A DNA stretch of 64,000 bases. Source: REEB95 sp963785735. Lineage in GTDB: Bacteria; Pseudomonadota; Alphaproteobacteria; ATCC43930; CGMCC-115725. The stretch lies in the NCBI GenBank assembly GCA_963785735.1, contig CAWAWJ010000001.1, positions 1,240,001 through 1,304,000 on the forward strand, given 5' to 3'. Of this stretch, positions 1 to 9,652 are shown piece by piece (positions within the stretch are counted from its first letter, which is position 1; the number at the start of each line of letters is the position of its first letter). The notes below the pieces were generated by a model. That model had not been told where the DNA came from and made no database searches. It saw only the letters and a list, made by a program, of their open reading frames with translations. Position numbers and translations under genes: made by a program.

Positions 1-1
1 C

Positions 2-340
2 CGGGAAATGGCGTCCTTCGCCCAATTCGCCTCGGACCTCGATCCCGCGACCCAACGTTTATTGGCAAGAGGCGCGCGCTTGACCGAGCTCCTCAAGCAG
101 CCGCAATTCAAGCCCATGCCGGTCGAGGAACAGGTGGTCTCGATCTTCGCCGGCACAAGGGGCTATCTCGACAAGGTCGAGATAGCCGCCGTCACCCGTT
201 TCGAAACCCTGATGCTGAGCGACATCAAGGCCAAGGCGCCGAAGATTCTCCAGTCCATTCGCGACAAGCGGGAATTGGCCGCCGACACCGAAAAGGAATT
301 GTCGGCCTTCCTCGACGCTTTCGCCAAGAGCTTCGCCTGA
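2..340 (+). CDS. atpA: F1 ATP synthase subunit alpha, C-terminal end (partial)
   Basis: The gene enters from the left edge; only about the last 112 codons are present. The stretch SDLDPATQRLLARGARL followed by TELLKQPQ is the conserved C-terminal helical domain of the alpha subunit, which packs around the rotor and carries no catalytic residues itself. The stop lies 4 bases before the start of atpG, and atpD and atpC follow in the usual order, so this is the downstream half of an atpHAGDC operon. The subunit sits in the cytoplasmic F1 head of the proton-driven ATP synthase. The nucleotide-binding part lies outside the window. Confidence 0.97.
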   Translation, partial: REMASFAQFASDLDPATQRLLARGARLTELLKQPQFKPMPVEEQVVSIFAGTRGYLDKVEIAAVTRFETLMLSDIKAKAPKILQSIRDKRELAADTEKELSAFLDAFAKSFA

Positions 341-344
341 GTCC

Positions 345-1229
345 ATGGCGAGCCTCAAGGAACTCCGCGTCCGCATCCGCTCCGTCCGCTCGACGCAGAA
401 GATAACTTCGGCGATGAAGATGGTGGCGGCCTCGCGCTTGCGCCGCGCGCAGGAAGCGGCGATCGCGGCGCGGCCTTATGCCGTGCGCATGGAACGCATG
501 CTCAGCTCGCTCGCGGCCAATCTCAAGGGCATGCCCAACGCGCCGCGCCTGCTGGCGGGATCCGGCAAGGATGCGGTGCATTTGCTGGTGGTCGCGACCT
601 CGGATCGGGGCCTGGCCGGCGGCTTCAACGCCACCATCCTGCGCGAGGCGCGCCGCGCGTTGCGCGAGCTGGAACGCGCCGGAAAACAGGTGAAGATTCT
701 CACCATCGGCCGCAAGGGGCGCGACGCGCTGAAGCGCGACAACGCCAAGCTCATCGTCGAGAGCCTGACCGAGGTGGGCCGGCCGCGGCTCACCTTCGCC
801 GCCGCTGAGGACATAGCGGCGCGCGTGATCGCCCGCTTCGAGGCCGGCGAATTCGACGCCTGCACCATCGTTTTCAACCGCTTCAAGTCGGCCATCAGCC
901 AGATCGTCACCCGCCAGCAGCTCATCCCCTTCGCCCTTCCCGAGAGCAAGGACAAGCCCGATGCCGCCAAGGTCGGAATCTATGAATTCGAGCCGGAGGA
1001 AGAGGAAATCCTGGCCGCGCTGCTGCCGCGCAATCTGGGCGTGAAAATTTTCACCGCGCTTTTGGAGAACGCGGCCTCCGAGCAAGGCGCGCGCATGACG
1101 GCGATGGACAACGCCACGCGCAACGCCGGCGAGATGATCGACCGGCTGAACATGACCTACAACCGCCAGCGCCAGGCCTACATTACCAAGGAATTGATCG
1201 AGATCATTTCGGGCGCCGAGGCGCTTTAG
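345..1229 (+). CDS. atpG: F1 ATP synthase subunit gamma
   Basis: This 294-residue protein is the central rotor shaft of F1, coupling proton flow through Fo to conformational change in the alpha/beta hexamer. The N-terminus (MASLKELRVRIRSVRSTQKI then TSAMKMVAASRLRRAQ) and the C-terminal helix (MTAMDNATRNAGEMIDRL then NMTYNRQRQA) are the two conserved coiled-coil strands of the gamma family, and the length matches bacterial gamma. It lies 4 bases after atpA and 12 bases before atpD, consistent with co-transcription. The ATG at 345 is chosen because it starts the conserved N-terminal helix. Confidence 0.97.
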   Translation: MASLKELRVRIRSVRSTQKITSAMKMVAASRLRRAQEAAIAARPYAVRMERMLSSLAANLKGMPNAPRLLAGSGKDAVHLLVVATSDRGLAGGFNATILREARRALRELERAGKQVKILTIGRKGRDALKRDNAKLIVESLTEVGRPRLTFAAAEDIAARVIARFEAGEFDACTIVFNRFKSAISQIVTRQQLIPFALPESKDKPDAAKVGIYEFEPEEEEILAALLPRNLGVKIFTALLENAASEQGARMTAMDNATRNAGEMIDRLNMTYNRQRQAYITKELIEIISGAEAL

Positions 1230-1241
1230 AGGGAATCCACC

Positions 1242-2666
<1,425 letters not shown>

Positions 2667-2672
2667 GGCGCG

Positions 2673-3131
2673 ATGGCCGACAAGGTAAAATTCGAACTGG
2701 TCTCGCCGGAAAAGCTGCTGCTCTCCGAGGATGTCGCCATGGTGGTGGTGCCGGGGACCGAGGGCAATTTCGGCGTGCTGCCGGGCCACGCGCTGCTCAT
2801 CTCCACGGTGCGTCCGGGCGTCATCGACGTCTACGGCCAGGACCAGCGCGCGGTGACGCAGCGCCTGTTCGTCTCGGGCGGCTTCGCCGAGGTTTCGCCC
2901 GAGCGCTGCACCGTGCTGGCCGACGAGGCCATGCCGGTGGGCGAGATCAATCGCACCGCGGTTGAGGGCGAGGCGAAGGCGCTCGAAAGCGAAATCGCCG
3001 GCTTGAAGGACCGGGCGGCCCGGGCGTCGGCCGAGGAGAAGCCCGAACTGGCCGCTCATCTCGGCGCGGCCGAACGGCGCCTGGCCGCATCCCGCGCCAA
3101 GCTCGACGCGCTCAAGGCCCTCGCGCACTAG
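2673..3131 (+). CDS. atpC: F1 ATP synthase subunit epsilon
   Basis: The 152-residue protein is the small rotor subunit that joins gamma to the c-ring and can inhibit ATP hydrolysis. The N-terminal beta-sandwich is recognisable from KVKFELVSPEKLLLSEDVAM and VVVPGTEGNFGVLPGHA, followed by a C-terminal helical hairpin rich in Ala, Glu and Lys. It begins 6 bases after atpD and ends the operon. No clear hairpin terminator is seen in the 64 bases before the next gene. Confidence 0.96.
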   Translation: MADKVKFELVSPEKLLLSEDVAMVVVPGTEGNFGVLPGHALLISTVRPGVIDVYGQDQRAVTQRLFVSGGFAEVSPERCTVLADEAMPVGEINRTAVEGEAKALESEIAGLKDRAARASAEEKPELAAHLGAAERRLAASRAKLDALKALAH

Positions 3132-3195
3132 GCGCGTTTTCGTTTCAAACCCGGCCTATCCCTGCGGTCGATGGTTAATTTATACTGCCGCCGCT

Positions 3196-4083
3196 ATGGA
3201 TCACTGGAAACTCACCGACATCCCCTGGAAGAAATTCGAGCCCGGCAAGGTCGACCCCGAGCTTTTGCGGCTCGTCAAGGCGGCGAGCCTGGTCGAGCAG
3301 AACGGCGCCGACTACAGCCAATATCTGAACCGCGTCTTCGCGGGGGATACCGAGTTCCAGGCGGCCGCCCGGCTTTGGGGCGCGGAAGAAATCCAGCACG
3401 GCCAGGCGCTCGGCCGCTGGGCCGAGCTGGCCGATCCCGGTTTCAACCACCAGGCGGCTTGCGCGCGCTTCAGCGAGGGTTATCACGTGCCCCTGCACCC
3501 GCAAGGTTCGGTGCGCGGCTCGCGTTCGGGCGAGCTGATCGCGCGCTGCATGGTCGAGACCGGCACCAGTTCCTATTACACCGCGCTGGCCGAGGCGGCG
3601 CAGGAGCCGGTGCTGAAGGAAATCTGCCGACACATCGCCGCCGACGAACTGCGTCATTACAAGCTGTTCTACACCCACTTGAAACGCTATCTCGAGATCG
3701 AGAAGCCCAAGCTGTGGCAGCGATTGCTGATCGCGCTCATCCGCATCGCCGAATCCGAGGATGACGAGCTGGCTTTCGCCTATCACGTCGCCAATGAGCG
3801 TGAGGACGCGGTCTATTACCGCCGCCGAGCGGTCCATTCCTATCTGCGGCGCGCCTATGCGGTCTATCGCCGTCCCCATGTCGAGCGCGGCATGGCCATG
3901 ATCTTCAAGGCGGTGGGATTGAAGCCCAACGGCCGGCTCGAAGGCCTCGCCGCCCGCATCGCCTGGTGGACGATGAGGCTCCGCGCTTTCGCGCTCGAAC
4001 AGGGCGGCCTTATCCCGCCGCGCGGCTACCGGACAGAAATGGCGCGAATTCCGCCAACAGGTCGCGGTAGAGCGATCGCTTGA
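3196..4083 (+). CDS. ferritin-like (putative di-iron) protein, paralogue A
   Basis: This 295-residue protein is predicted to be all-helical. Two iron-ligand-like motifs stand out, EEIQHG and DELRHY, separated by a helix containing ARCMVETGTSSYY; the spacing suggests a ferritin/acyl-ACP-desaturase-type di-iron four-helix bundle. The same architecture and the MVETGTSSYY/VVETGTSSFY signature recur in the gene at 55766-56602, so the window holds two diverged paralogues. The last 74 bases overlap the end of convergent rppH. A TATACT hexamer 9 bases upstream could be part of a promoter with a very short leader. The fold is an inference and the substrate is unknown. Confidence 0.7.
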   Translation: MDHWKLTDIPWKKFEPGKVDPELLRLVKAASLVEQNGADYSQYLNRVFAGDTEFQAAARLWGAEEIQHGQALGRWAELADPGFNHQAACARFSEGYHVPLHPQGSVRGSRSGELIARCMVETGTSSYYTALAEAAQEPVLKEICRHIAADELRHYKLFYTHLKRYLEIEKPKLWQRLLIALIRIAESEDDELAFAYHVANEREDAVYYRRRAVHSYLRRAYAVYRRPHVERGMAMIFKAVGLKPNGRLEGLAARIAWWTMRLRAFALEQGGLIPPRGYRTEMARIPPTGRGRAIA

Positions 4084-4498
4084 AATCGACCGCGAGGGCG
4101 GGAAGCTCCACGGCATTGACCCATTTCCAGGCGTCGAATTCCGGGATATGCGCGTCGAGGTCGATATCGTCCTCGCTGCCGGTGAAGCGCATGGCGAACC
4201 ATTTCTGCGCCTGGCCCTTGAAACGCCCGCCCCACAGGCTCCCCTGCAAGTCCGGCGGAAAATCATAGACGTGCCAATTGGGGCTCTCGGCCAAAAGCTG
4301 CGCCTGGTTGGTGCCGATCTCTTCTTTCAATTCCCGCCGCGCCGCCTCGAGCGGGTTCTCGCCCTTGTCGATTCCGCCTTGCGGCATCTGCCACGCATCG
4401 CGCGTCCCGATGCGCCGGGCGACGAAGACGAGTCCGCTCTTGTCGAGCAACATCACCCCGGTGCCGGGCCGGTAACCGGCCGGCGGGCCATCTCTCAC
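4010..4498 (-). CDS. rppH: RNA pyrophosphohydrolase (Nudix)
   Basis: This 162-residue enzyme removes pyrophosphate from triphosphorylated RNA 5' ends and so primes mRNA decay; family members also cleave diadenosine polyphosphates. The Nudix box runs from G42 to G62 (GGIDKGENPLEAARRELKEE then IG) with the REL-EE metal-binding core intact. The N-terminal YRPGTGVMLLDKSGLVFVARR and the DAWQMPQGG segment are typical of RppH rather than MutT. The start overlaps the ctpA stop by 4 bases, making it the last gene of the gpmI-envC-ctpA-rppH run, and its end overlaps the convergent ferritin-like gene. Confidence 0.93.
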   Translation of the reverse strand: MRDGPPAGYRPGTGVMLLDKSGLVFVARRIGTRDAWQMPQGGIDKGENPLEAARRELKEEIGTNQAQLLAESPNWHVYDFPPDLQGSLWGGRFKGQAQKWFAMRFTGSEDDIDLDAHIPEFDAWKWVNAVELPALAVDFKRSLYRDLLAEFAPFLSGSRAAG

Positions 4499-5847
4499 TC
4501 CGCCGCCTTGGTCTGGCCGAACAACGTCACGCCGCGCAGCATGTCGACCGCGCGGGCGAGCTGATAATCGTTGGCCGAGCCGAAGGTGTTGGGGTTGGCG
4601 CTGTCGTCGGGCGCGGCGCTGTCGTTATCCGACGGCTGGGCCGGAGACGGCGACGAACTCGCCGCGCCCGGATCGGTGTTCTTGAGCGCGCCTTTCAAAT
4701 CGGCCTCATGGGTGGTTTGGCCGGTGGCGATTTTTTCGATCTTGGCCGGTTCGACCGTGATGTCGGGATCGATGCCCTTGGCCTGGATCGAGCGCCCCGA
4801 AGGCGTGTAATAGCGCGCCGTGGTGAGGCGGATGGCGCCGTGGCCGGGCAGCTGGATGATGGTCTGCACCGAGCCTTTGCCGAAGGAACTGGTGCCCAGC
4901 AGAACGGCGCGGTGATGGTCCTGGAGTGCCCCGGCCACGATCTCCGACGCCGATGCGGAACCGCCGTTGATGAGAACGATCATCGGCAGGCCCTTGGTGA
5001 GGTCGCCGCCGGCCTTGGCGTCGAAACGTTGCGCGTCCTCGGGATGGCGGCCGCGGGTGGAAACGATCTCGCCCTTGTCGAGGAAGTCGTTCGACACCGC
5101 GATCGCTTGGTCGAGCAAGCCGCCCGGGTTATTCCGGAGGTCGAGCACGATTCCGGCGAGCTTGTCGCCCGCCTTGGCCTTGAGCGATTTCATCGCCGCA
5201 TGGACACCGCTATCGGCCTGCTCGTTGAAGCTGGTGATGCGGATATAGCCGATGTCGTTGCCGACGAGCTGCGACTTGACCGACTGGACCTTGATGATCG
5301 CGCGCTTGAGCGTCAGGTTGAAGGGCTGCGCATTGCCGCGCCGGATCACCAGCTTGATGTCGCTGTTCACCGGCCCGCGCATCTTCTCGACCGCGTCGTT
5401 GAGGCTCATGCCGGAAACCGGCTCGCCGTCGATGGTGACGATCAAATCGCCGGGCTTGAGCCCGGCCTTGGCGGCAGGCGTGTCGTCGATGGGCGAGACC
5501 ACCTTCACCAGCCCGTTTTCCATCGTCACCTCGATGCCCAGGCCGCCGAATTCGCCCTGCACCTGCACCTGCATGTCACCGAAGCTCTTGGGATTCATGT
5601 AGCTCGAATGCGGATCGAGCGCGCTCAACATGCCGTTGATCGCCGCTTCGATCAGTTGCTGATCGGTCACCGGCTCGACGTAATCGGAGCGCACGCGCTC
5701 AAACACCTCGCCGAAAAGATCGAGCTGCTTGTAGGTCTCGGAATTGGCGGCGGGAGCCTGGGTCTGCGGCGGGTCGGCGGCGCGGGCCTGAAGCGGGAGC
5801 AGCCAGAGGAGGGTGGCGGCCAAGGCCGCTGCAACACGGAAACGCAT
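4495..5847 (-). CDS. ctpA: periplasmic carboxyl-terminal processing protease (S41)
   Basis: This 450-residue exported serine protease trims or degrades periplasmic substrates from their C-termini. A signal peptide ends near ARA at residue 23, a PDZ domain spans about 95-170 (GGLGIEV, PAAKAGLKPGD), and the S41 catalytic set is visible: Ser299 in GSASASE, Lys324 in SFGKGSVQ and Gln328. The spacing between Ser, Lys and Gln equals that of CtpB-type enzymes. The C-terminal tail is Ser/Pro/Asp-rich low complexity before a final helix. It overlaps envC by one base, which fits CtpA-type proteases acting on cell-wall hydrolase regulators. Confidence 0.95.
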   Translation of the reverse strand: MRFRVAAALAATLLWLLPLQARAADPPQTQAPAANSETYKQLDLFGEVFERVRSDYVEPVTDQQLIEAAINGMLSALDPHSSYMNPKSFGDMQVQVQGEFGGLGIEVTMENGLVKVVSPIDDTPAAKAGLKPGDLIVTIDGEPVSGMSLNDAVEKMRGPVNSDIKLVIRRGNAQPFNLTLKRAIIKVQSVKSQLVGNDIGYIRITSFNEQADSGVHAAMKSLKAKAGDKLAGIVLDLRNNPGGLLDQAIAVSNDFLDKGEIVSTRGRHPEDAQRFDAKAGGDLTKGLPMIVLINGGSASASEIVAGALQDHHRAVLLGTSSFGKGSVQTIIQLPGHGAIRLTTARYYTPSGRSIQAKGIDPDITVEPAKIEKIATGQTTHEADLKGALKNTDPGAASSSPSPAQPSDNDSAAPDDSANPNTFGSANDYQLARAVDMLRGVTLFGQTKAAE

Positions 5848-7121
5848 TATCCATTTACCTTTTCATCGCGGATTGCCAGCCACGGCAACGGGTTGATCGG
5901 TTGGCCGTCGTGTCGAAGCTCGAGATAGAGGCGGGGTTTTGAACTGCCTTGCGACATGACGCCCACCGGCTCGCCGGCCACCAGCCACTGACCGACGCTT
6001 TCATCGACCCGGTCGAGGCCCGCCAGAAGCGAATGATACCCGTCGCCATGACCTATGATCAATATTTGCCCGTAGCCCTTGAACGGTCCGGCGAACAGCA
6101 CCTTGCCGTCGAACGGGGCCACCACTTGCGCGCCGGGGCGGGTTTCGAAGGTCAGGCCCTTGCTGGCGGCCGTACCCGCTTGCATTACATCGCCGAAATG
6201 CACGACCAGGGTTCCGGTCGCCGGCACCGCCATATGCCCCATGGCCTGGGAAATGGGCCTTATGTCGCGCGGCCGCGACGGGTCCGGGGCCGCGGGCGGC
6301 GGCGCGTTCATCGCCAGGTTCTGGGCCGGGTTGTGAACCGGGGCATCGCCGGCTTCCGGGCGGGAGGCGTTGCGGGCGGATTGCGCATCGCGCGCCGCGC
6401 GCTCGTCTTCGAGCCGGACGATCAAATCTTTGAGATCGGTTGCCTTGGCCGCCAAGGCGGCCTGGCGCCTGCCGCTTTCCATGGCGCCCTGGCGGGCTTG
6501 GGCCAGCAGCGCCTGCTTCTGGGCGATCAGGCCGGCGATCTGATTGTGCTCATGCGCCAGTCCTGCCTGCTCGGCGCGCTCGCGTTCCTCGGTCGACGAG
6601 ATCTCGGCGCGCAACGCCCGGAGCGAGGATATCTGGGAGCCCAAATCGCGGGCGCGCTGCTCCAAGGGCGGCAAGGCGCGGCCCATCAGGATTCCGCCCC
6701 GGACCGAATTGACCGGCGTGTCGGGCGAGAAGGCCAGCGCCTCGGGCGGATCGCGGGCCAGCAACGCCAGCGCCATCAGCAGCTTTGCCTCGTCGGCACG
6801 GCGTTGGCCGAGCTCGCGCGCCTTGCGTTTTTCATCGATGCCGAGCAAGACGAGCCGCGCATCGAGATCGTCGAGCGCGGCTTCGTGTGCCTGCGCCGCC
6901 GCCGCCGCCTTGACCTCATTGTCGCGCAACGCCTGCAACTCGGAGGACAGCGAATCGGCCTGCTTGGCCAGTTCCTGCTGTTTCTGGCGGCTCCGCTCGA
7001 GCTGCTGTTCGACGTCTTGCAGCTTCTTCTGCGGCGAATCTTGGGCAAGGGCCGGCGGCAGGCAGAAGAGCCCCGCCAGCAGCAGGACGGGAAATGTCAG
7101 GCGCAGTTCAGGCCGGGGCAC
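5847..7121 (-). CDS. envC: EnvC-type murein hydrolase activator (degenerate LytM/M23)
   Basis: This 424-residue secreted protein has a signal peptide ending near ALAQ, a long N-terminal coiled coil (residues about 28-110 and 165-250) and a C-terminal LytM domain. The zinc ligands of active M23 peptidases are lost: the usual HLH motif reads LYL in PRLYLELRHDG, and the usual AHL reads AGL. This is the EnvC pattern, where the domain activates amidases at the division septum instead of cutting peptidoglycan. A Pro/Ala-rich linker (about 255-290) joins the two parts. The start overlaps the gpmI end by 14 bases. Confidence 0.9.
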   Translation of the reverse strand: MPRPELRLTFPVLLLAGLFCLPPALAQDSPQKKLQDVEQQLERSRQKQQELAKQADSLSSELQALRDNEVKAAAAAQAHEAALDDLDARLVLLGIDEKRKARELGQRRADEAKLLMALALLARDPPEALAFSPDTPVNSVRGGILMGRALPPLEQRARDLGSQISSLRALRAEISSTEERERAEQAGLAHEHNQIAGLIAQKQALLAQARQGAMESGRRQAALAAKATDLKDLIVRLEDERAARDAQSARNASRPEAGDAPVHNPAQNLAMNAPPPAAPDPSRPRDIRPISQAMGHMAVPATGTLVVHFGDVMQAGTAASKGLTFETRPGAQVVAPFDGKVLFAGPFKGYGQILIIGHGDGYHSLLAGLDRVDESVGQWLVAGEPVGVMSQGSSKPRLYLELRHDGQPINPLPWLAIRDEKVNG

Positions 7122-8667
7122 GCGCGGCGGCGCGGAGCAGGGCCTGGCCGGTCATGGCCTTGGGCTGCGGCAATCCCAGCAGCGCCAGGAGCGTCGGCGC
7201 GATGTCGGCGAGTTTGCCGTCGCGTAAGCCGGCAATGCCGGCGGGCGGGTTGATCAGCAGCAACGGCACCGGATTGGTGGTGTGCGCGGTGTGCGGCTGG
7301 CCGGTCGCGGTGTCGCGCATCATCTCGACATTGCCGTGATCGGCGGTGACGAGCAGGCAGCCGCCGGCGCGGGTCACCGCCTCGGCCAGCCGCCCGAGGC
7401 AATGGTCGACCGTCTCCACCGCCTTGACGGCGGCGGCGAAGTCGCCGGTATGCCCAACCATGTCGGCATTGGCGTAATTGACCACGATGACGTCGAAGCT
7501 TCCCTTGCCGATCGCCTCGATCAGCCTGTCGGTCACCTCGGGCGCCGACATTTCGGGCTTCACGTCATAGGTCGCGACCTTGGGCGAGGGGACGAGAACC
7601 CGGCTTTCGCCCGGGAATTCGGTTTCGCGCCCGCCGTTGAAGAAGTAGGTGACATGGGCGAATTTTTCGGTCTCGGCGATGCGCAGTTGTTTCAGTCCCG
7701 CTCTTGAAACGATTTCCCCGAAGGTGTCGGCGAGGTCCTCGGGCGGGAACAGCGTCTTAAGAAAGGGATTGAGCGCGTCCGAATAATCCGTCAATCCCAG
7801 CGATGCTGAGAATTTCACAACATGCGCACGCTTGAATCCTGAAAATCTCGGATCGAGCAGGGCCGCCAGAAGCTGGCGCACGCGGTCGGCACGGAAATTG
7901 GCGCAGAGCAGGCCGTCGCCATCCTGTATCCCGGCATAATCGCCGATGACGGTGGGCAGCACGAATTCGTCGCTCTTGCCTTGGGCGTAGGATTGCTCGA
8001 CCGCGTCCTTGGCGCTGACCGCCTTCTCGCCTTCACCCGCGGCTAGGCAGCGATAGGCTTTTTCCAGGCGATCCCAGCGCTTGTCGCGGTCCATGGCGTA
8101 ATAGCGGCCGATGACGGTGGCGATCGCGACGTCCTTGACGCCTTTGACGGCGGCCTCGAACGCGGCGAGGCAGGACAAGGCGCTTTTGGGCGGGGTGTCG
8201 CGGCCATCGAGGAAGGCATGAACTTTCACCTCGATCCCGGCTTCGGCCAAGAGTCTCGCCAGCGCGGCGATATGCGCCTGGTGCGAATGCACGCCACCCG
8301 GCGACATCAGGCCCACGAGATGGGCCGCGCCGCCGCTCTTCTTCAGGCCGGCGATGAAATCCTTGAGCGCGGGGTTCTTGGCGAGCTCGCCCGATTTGAT
8401 CGCCGCGTCGATGCGCGGCAGATCCTGCATCACCACCCGGCCGGCGCCGATATTGGTGTGGCCGACCTCGGAATTGCCCATCTGGTGATCGGGCAATCCG
8501 ACAAAATGCTCGCTCGCCTGCATGTGCGAATGCGGTGCCTGGGCGATGAACTTGTCCCAGTTCGGCGTCTTGGCGGCGCGGATGGCGTTATCGGCGCTCT
8601 CGGCGCGCTCGCCCCAGCCGTCGAGGATGCAAAGCACGACCGGGCGCGGGCGATTCGAGGCTGTCAT
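7108..8667 (-). CDS. gpmI: 2,3-bisphosphoglycerate-independent phosphoglycerate mutase
   Basis: This 519-residue glycolytic enzyme interconverts 3- and 2-phosphoglycerate using two manganese ions and a phosphoserine intermediate. The N-terminal LCILDGWG holds a metal-binding Asp, NSEVGHTNIGAGR carries the phosphorylated Ser, and VTADHGNVEMM plus NYANADMVGHTG contain the second metal site. Length is that of standard bacterial GpmI. It is followed by overlapping envC, an arrangement common in alphaproteobacteria. It lies 76 bases after rlmH, with a small GC hairpin in the gap. Confidence 0.96.
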   Translation of the reverse strand: MTASNRPRPVVLCILDGWGERAESADNAIRAAKTPNWDKFIAQAPHSHMQASEHFVGLPDHQMGNSEVGHTNIGAGRVVMQDLPRIDAAIKSGELAKNPALKDFIAGLKKSGGAAHLVGLMSPGGVHSHQAHIAALARLLAEAGIEVKVHAFLDGRDTPPKSALSCLAAFEAAVKGVKDVAIATVIGRYYAMDRDKRWDRLEKAYRCLAAGEGEKAVSAKDAVEQSYAQGKSDEFVLPTVIGDYAGIQDGDGLLCANFRADRVRQLLAALLDPRFSGFKRAHVVKFSASLGLTDYSDALNPFLKTLFPPEDLADTFGEIVSRAGLKQLRIAETEKFAHVTYFFNGGRETEFPGESRVLVPSPKVATYDVKPEMSAPEVTDRLIEAIGKGSFDVIVVNYANADMVGHTGDFAAAVKAVETVDHCLGRLAEAVTRAGGCLLVTADHGNVEMMRDTATGQPHTAHTTNPVPLLLINPPAGIAGLRDGKLADIAPTLLALLGLPQPKAMTGQALLRAAARAPA

Positions 8668-8728
8668 GGGCTTTATATAAAGGATGGGCCGGGCGAAGGG
8701 TAGGGGAGCGGCTGGTTATTCCCTCCGG

Positions 8729-8743
8729 CGGGGCGCAGCCCCG
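8729..8743 (-). terminator. small GC-rich hairpin after rlmH
   Basis: A 6-base stem (CGGGGC / GCCCCG) with a 3-base loop starts one base after the rlmH stop on the minus strand. There is no T-run behind it, so it is at best a weak or Rho-assisted terminator, or an mRNA-stabilising end, between rlmH and gpmI. Confidence 0.35.
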
Positions 8744-9202
8744 TCACTCTCTATGATAGGGGTGGCCCGCCAGCAGGGTTTCGGCGCGGTAGATTTGCTC
8801 CAGCAGCATGCCGCGCGCGAGAAAATGCGGCCAGGTGGCGGGCCCCAGCGACAAAACCAGGCCTACGCGTTTTTTGACGCCGTCGCTCAAGCCCTCGGCG
8901 CCGCCGATGAGAAAGGCCAGATCGCGCGCGCCGTTATCGCGCCAGCGGCCGAGCAGCCGGGAAAATTCCAGGCTTGAGAACGCCTTGCCGCGCTCGTCCA
9001 AGGCCACAATGACCGCGTCTTTGGGGCAGGCTTCGAGCAGCAAGTCCCCCTCGTGCCGCCTCAATTCGGGCGGGGGCAGCTTGCGTTTCGAGGCGATTTC
9101 GCTGATTTGAAGCGGCCAAGCGATGCGCCCGGCATAGAATTGCTCGAGGTTTTTCAGAGGTCCCGCCTTGAGCTTGCCGATGGCGACGAGGTGAATACGC
9201 AC
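8744..9202 (-). CDS. rlmH: 23S rRNA pseudouridine-1915 N3-methyltransferase
   Basis: This 152-residue SPOUT-fold enzyme methylates pseudouridine 1915 in helix 69 of 23S rRNA on assembled 70S ribosomes. The start MRIHLVAIGKLKAGP, the SAM-binding-knot FLIGGAEGLSDGV and the C-terminal EQIYRAETLLAGHPYHRE are hallmarks of the family. It starts at a GTG (9202), 6 bases after the rsfS stop, so the two ribosome-linked genes are probably translated together. Confidence 0.96.
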   Translation of the reverse strand: MRIHLVAIGKLKAGPLKNLEQFYAGRIAWPLQISEIASKRKLPPPELRRHEGDLLLEACPKDAVIVALDERGKAFSSLEFSRLLGRWRDNGARDLAFLIGGAEGLSDGVKKRVGLVLSLGPATWPHFLARGMLLEQIYRAETLLAGHPYHRE

Positions 9203-9208
9203 GAAACC

Positions 9209-9652
9209 TCAGCGTCCCGAGGCGGCGGGATCGGCGAAATCCTCGCCCCACATCTTCTCGAGGTTGTAGCGCCCGCGGCTTTCGGGCCGGAAGAGATGGA
9301 CGACGACGTCGCCCGCGTCGATCAGCACCCAATCGCTGTGCGGCAGCCCCTCGGCCGAGGCGCGGTGCCGCCCCCGCGTCCCCACCGCCGCGAGCAGCCG
9401 GTCGGCCAAGGCCGCGATCTGGCGCTGCGAGCGCCCGCTCGCCACCAGCATGTAATCGGCGATGCTCGACTTGCCGCGCAGATCGATCACCACCGGCGAC
9501 TCGGCCTGGCCGTCCTCGAGGGTTTGTTCGATGAGCTTCAGCAGCGCCAGCACCGGGCCGGAATCCGGCCTTGGCCTTGCGGTGGGAGATTTCGATTTGG
9601 CGGGACGAGGTTTCTTAACCTTGACGGATTTGCTACGCGGTATGGCGCTCAC
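9209..9652 (-). CDS. rsfS: ribosomal silencing factor
   Basis: This 147-residue RsfS/YbeB/Iojap protein binds L14 and blocks 30S-50S joining during starvation. The core carries VVIDLRGKSSIADYMLVASG, HSDWVLIDAGDVVVHLF and NLEKMWGED, all typical. About 35 N-terminal residues are a Lys/Pro/Arg-rich extension before the conserved fold, echoing the basic tail of the nadD product just upstream. The start is a GTG that overlaps the nadD stop as GTGA. Confidence 0.94.
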   Translation of the reverse strand: MSAIPRSKSVKVKKPRPAKSKSPTARPRPDSGPVLALLKLIEQTLEDGQAESPVVIDLRGKSSIADYMLVASGRSQRQIAALADRLLAAVGTRGRHRASAEGLPHSDWVLIDAGDVVVHLFRPESRGRYNLEKMWGEDFADPAASGR

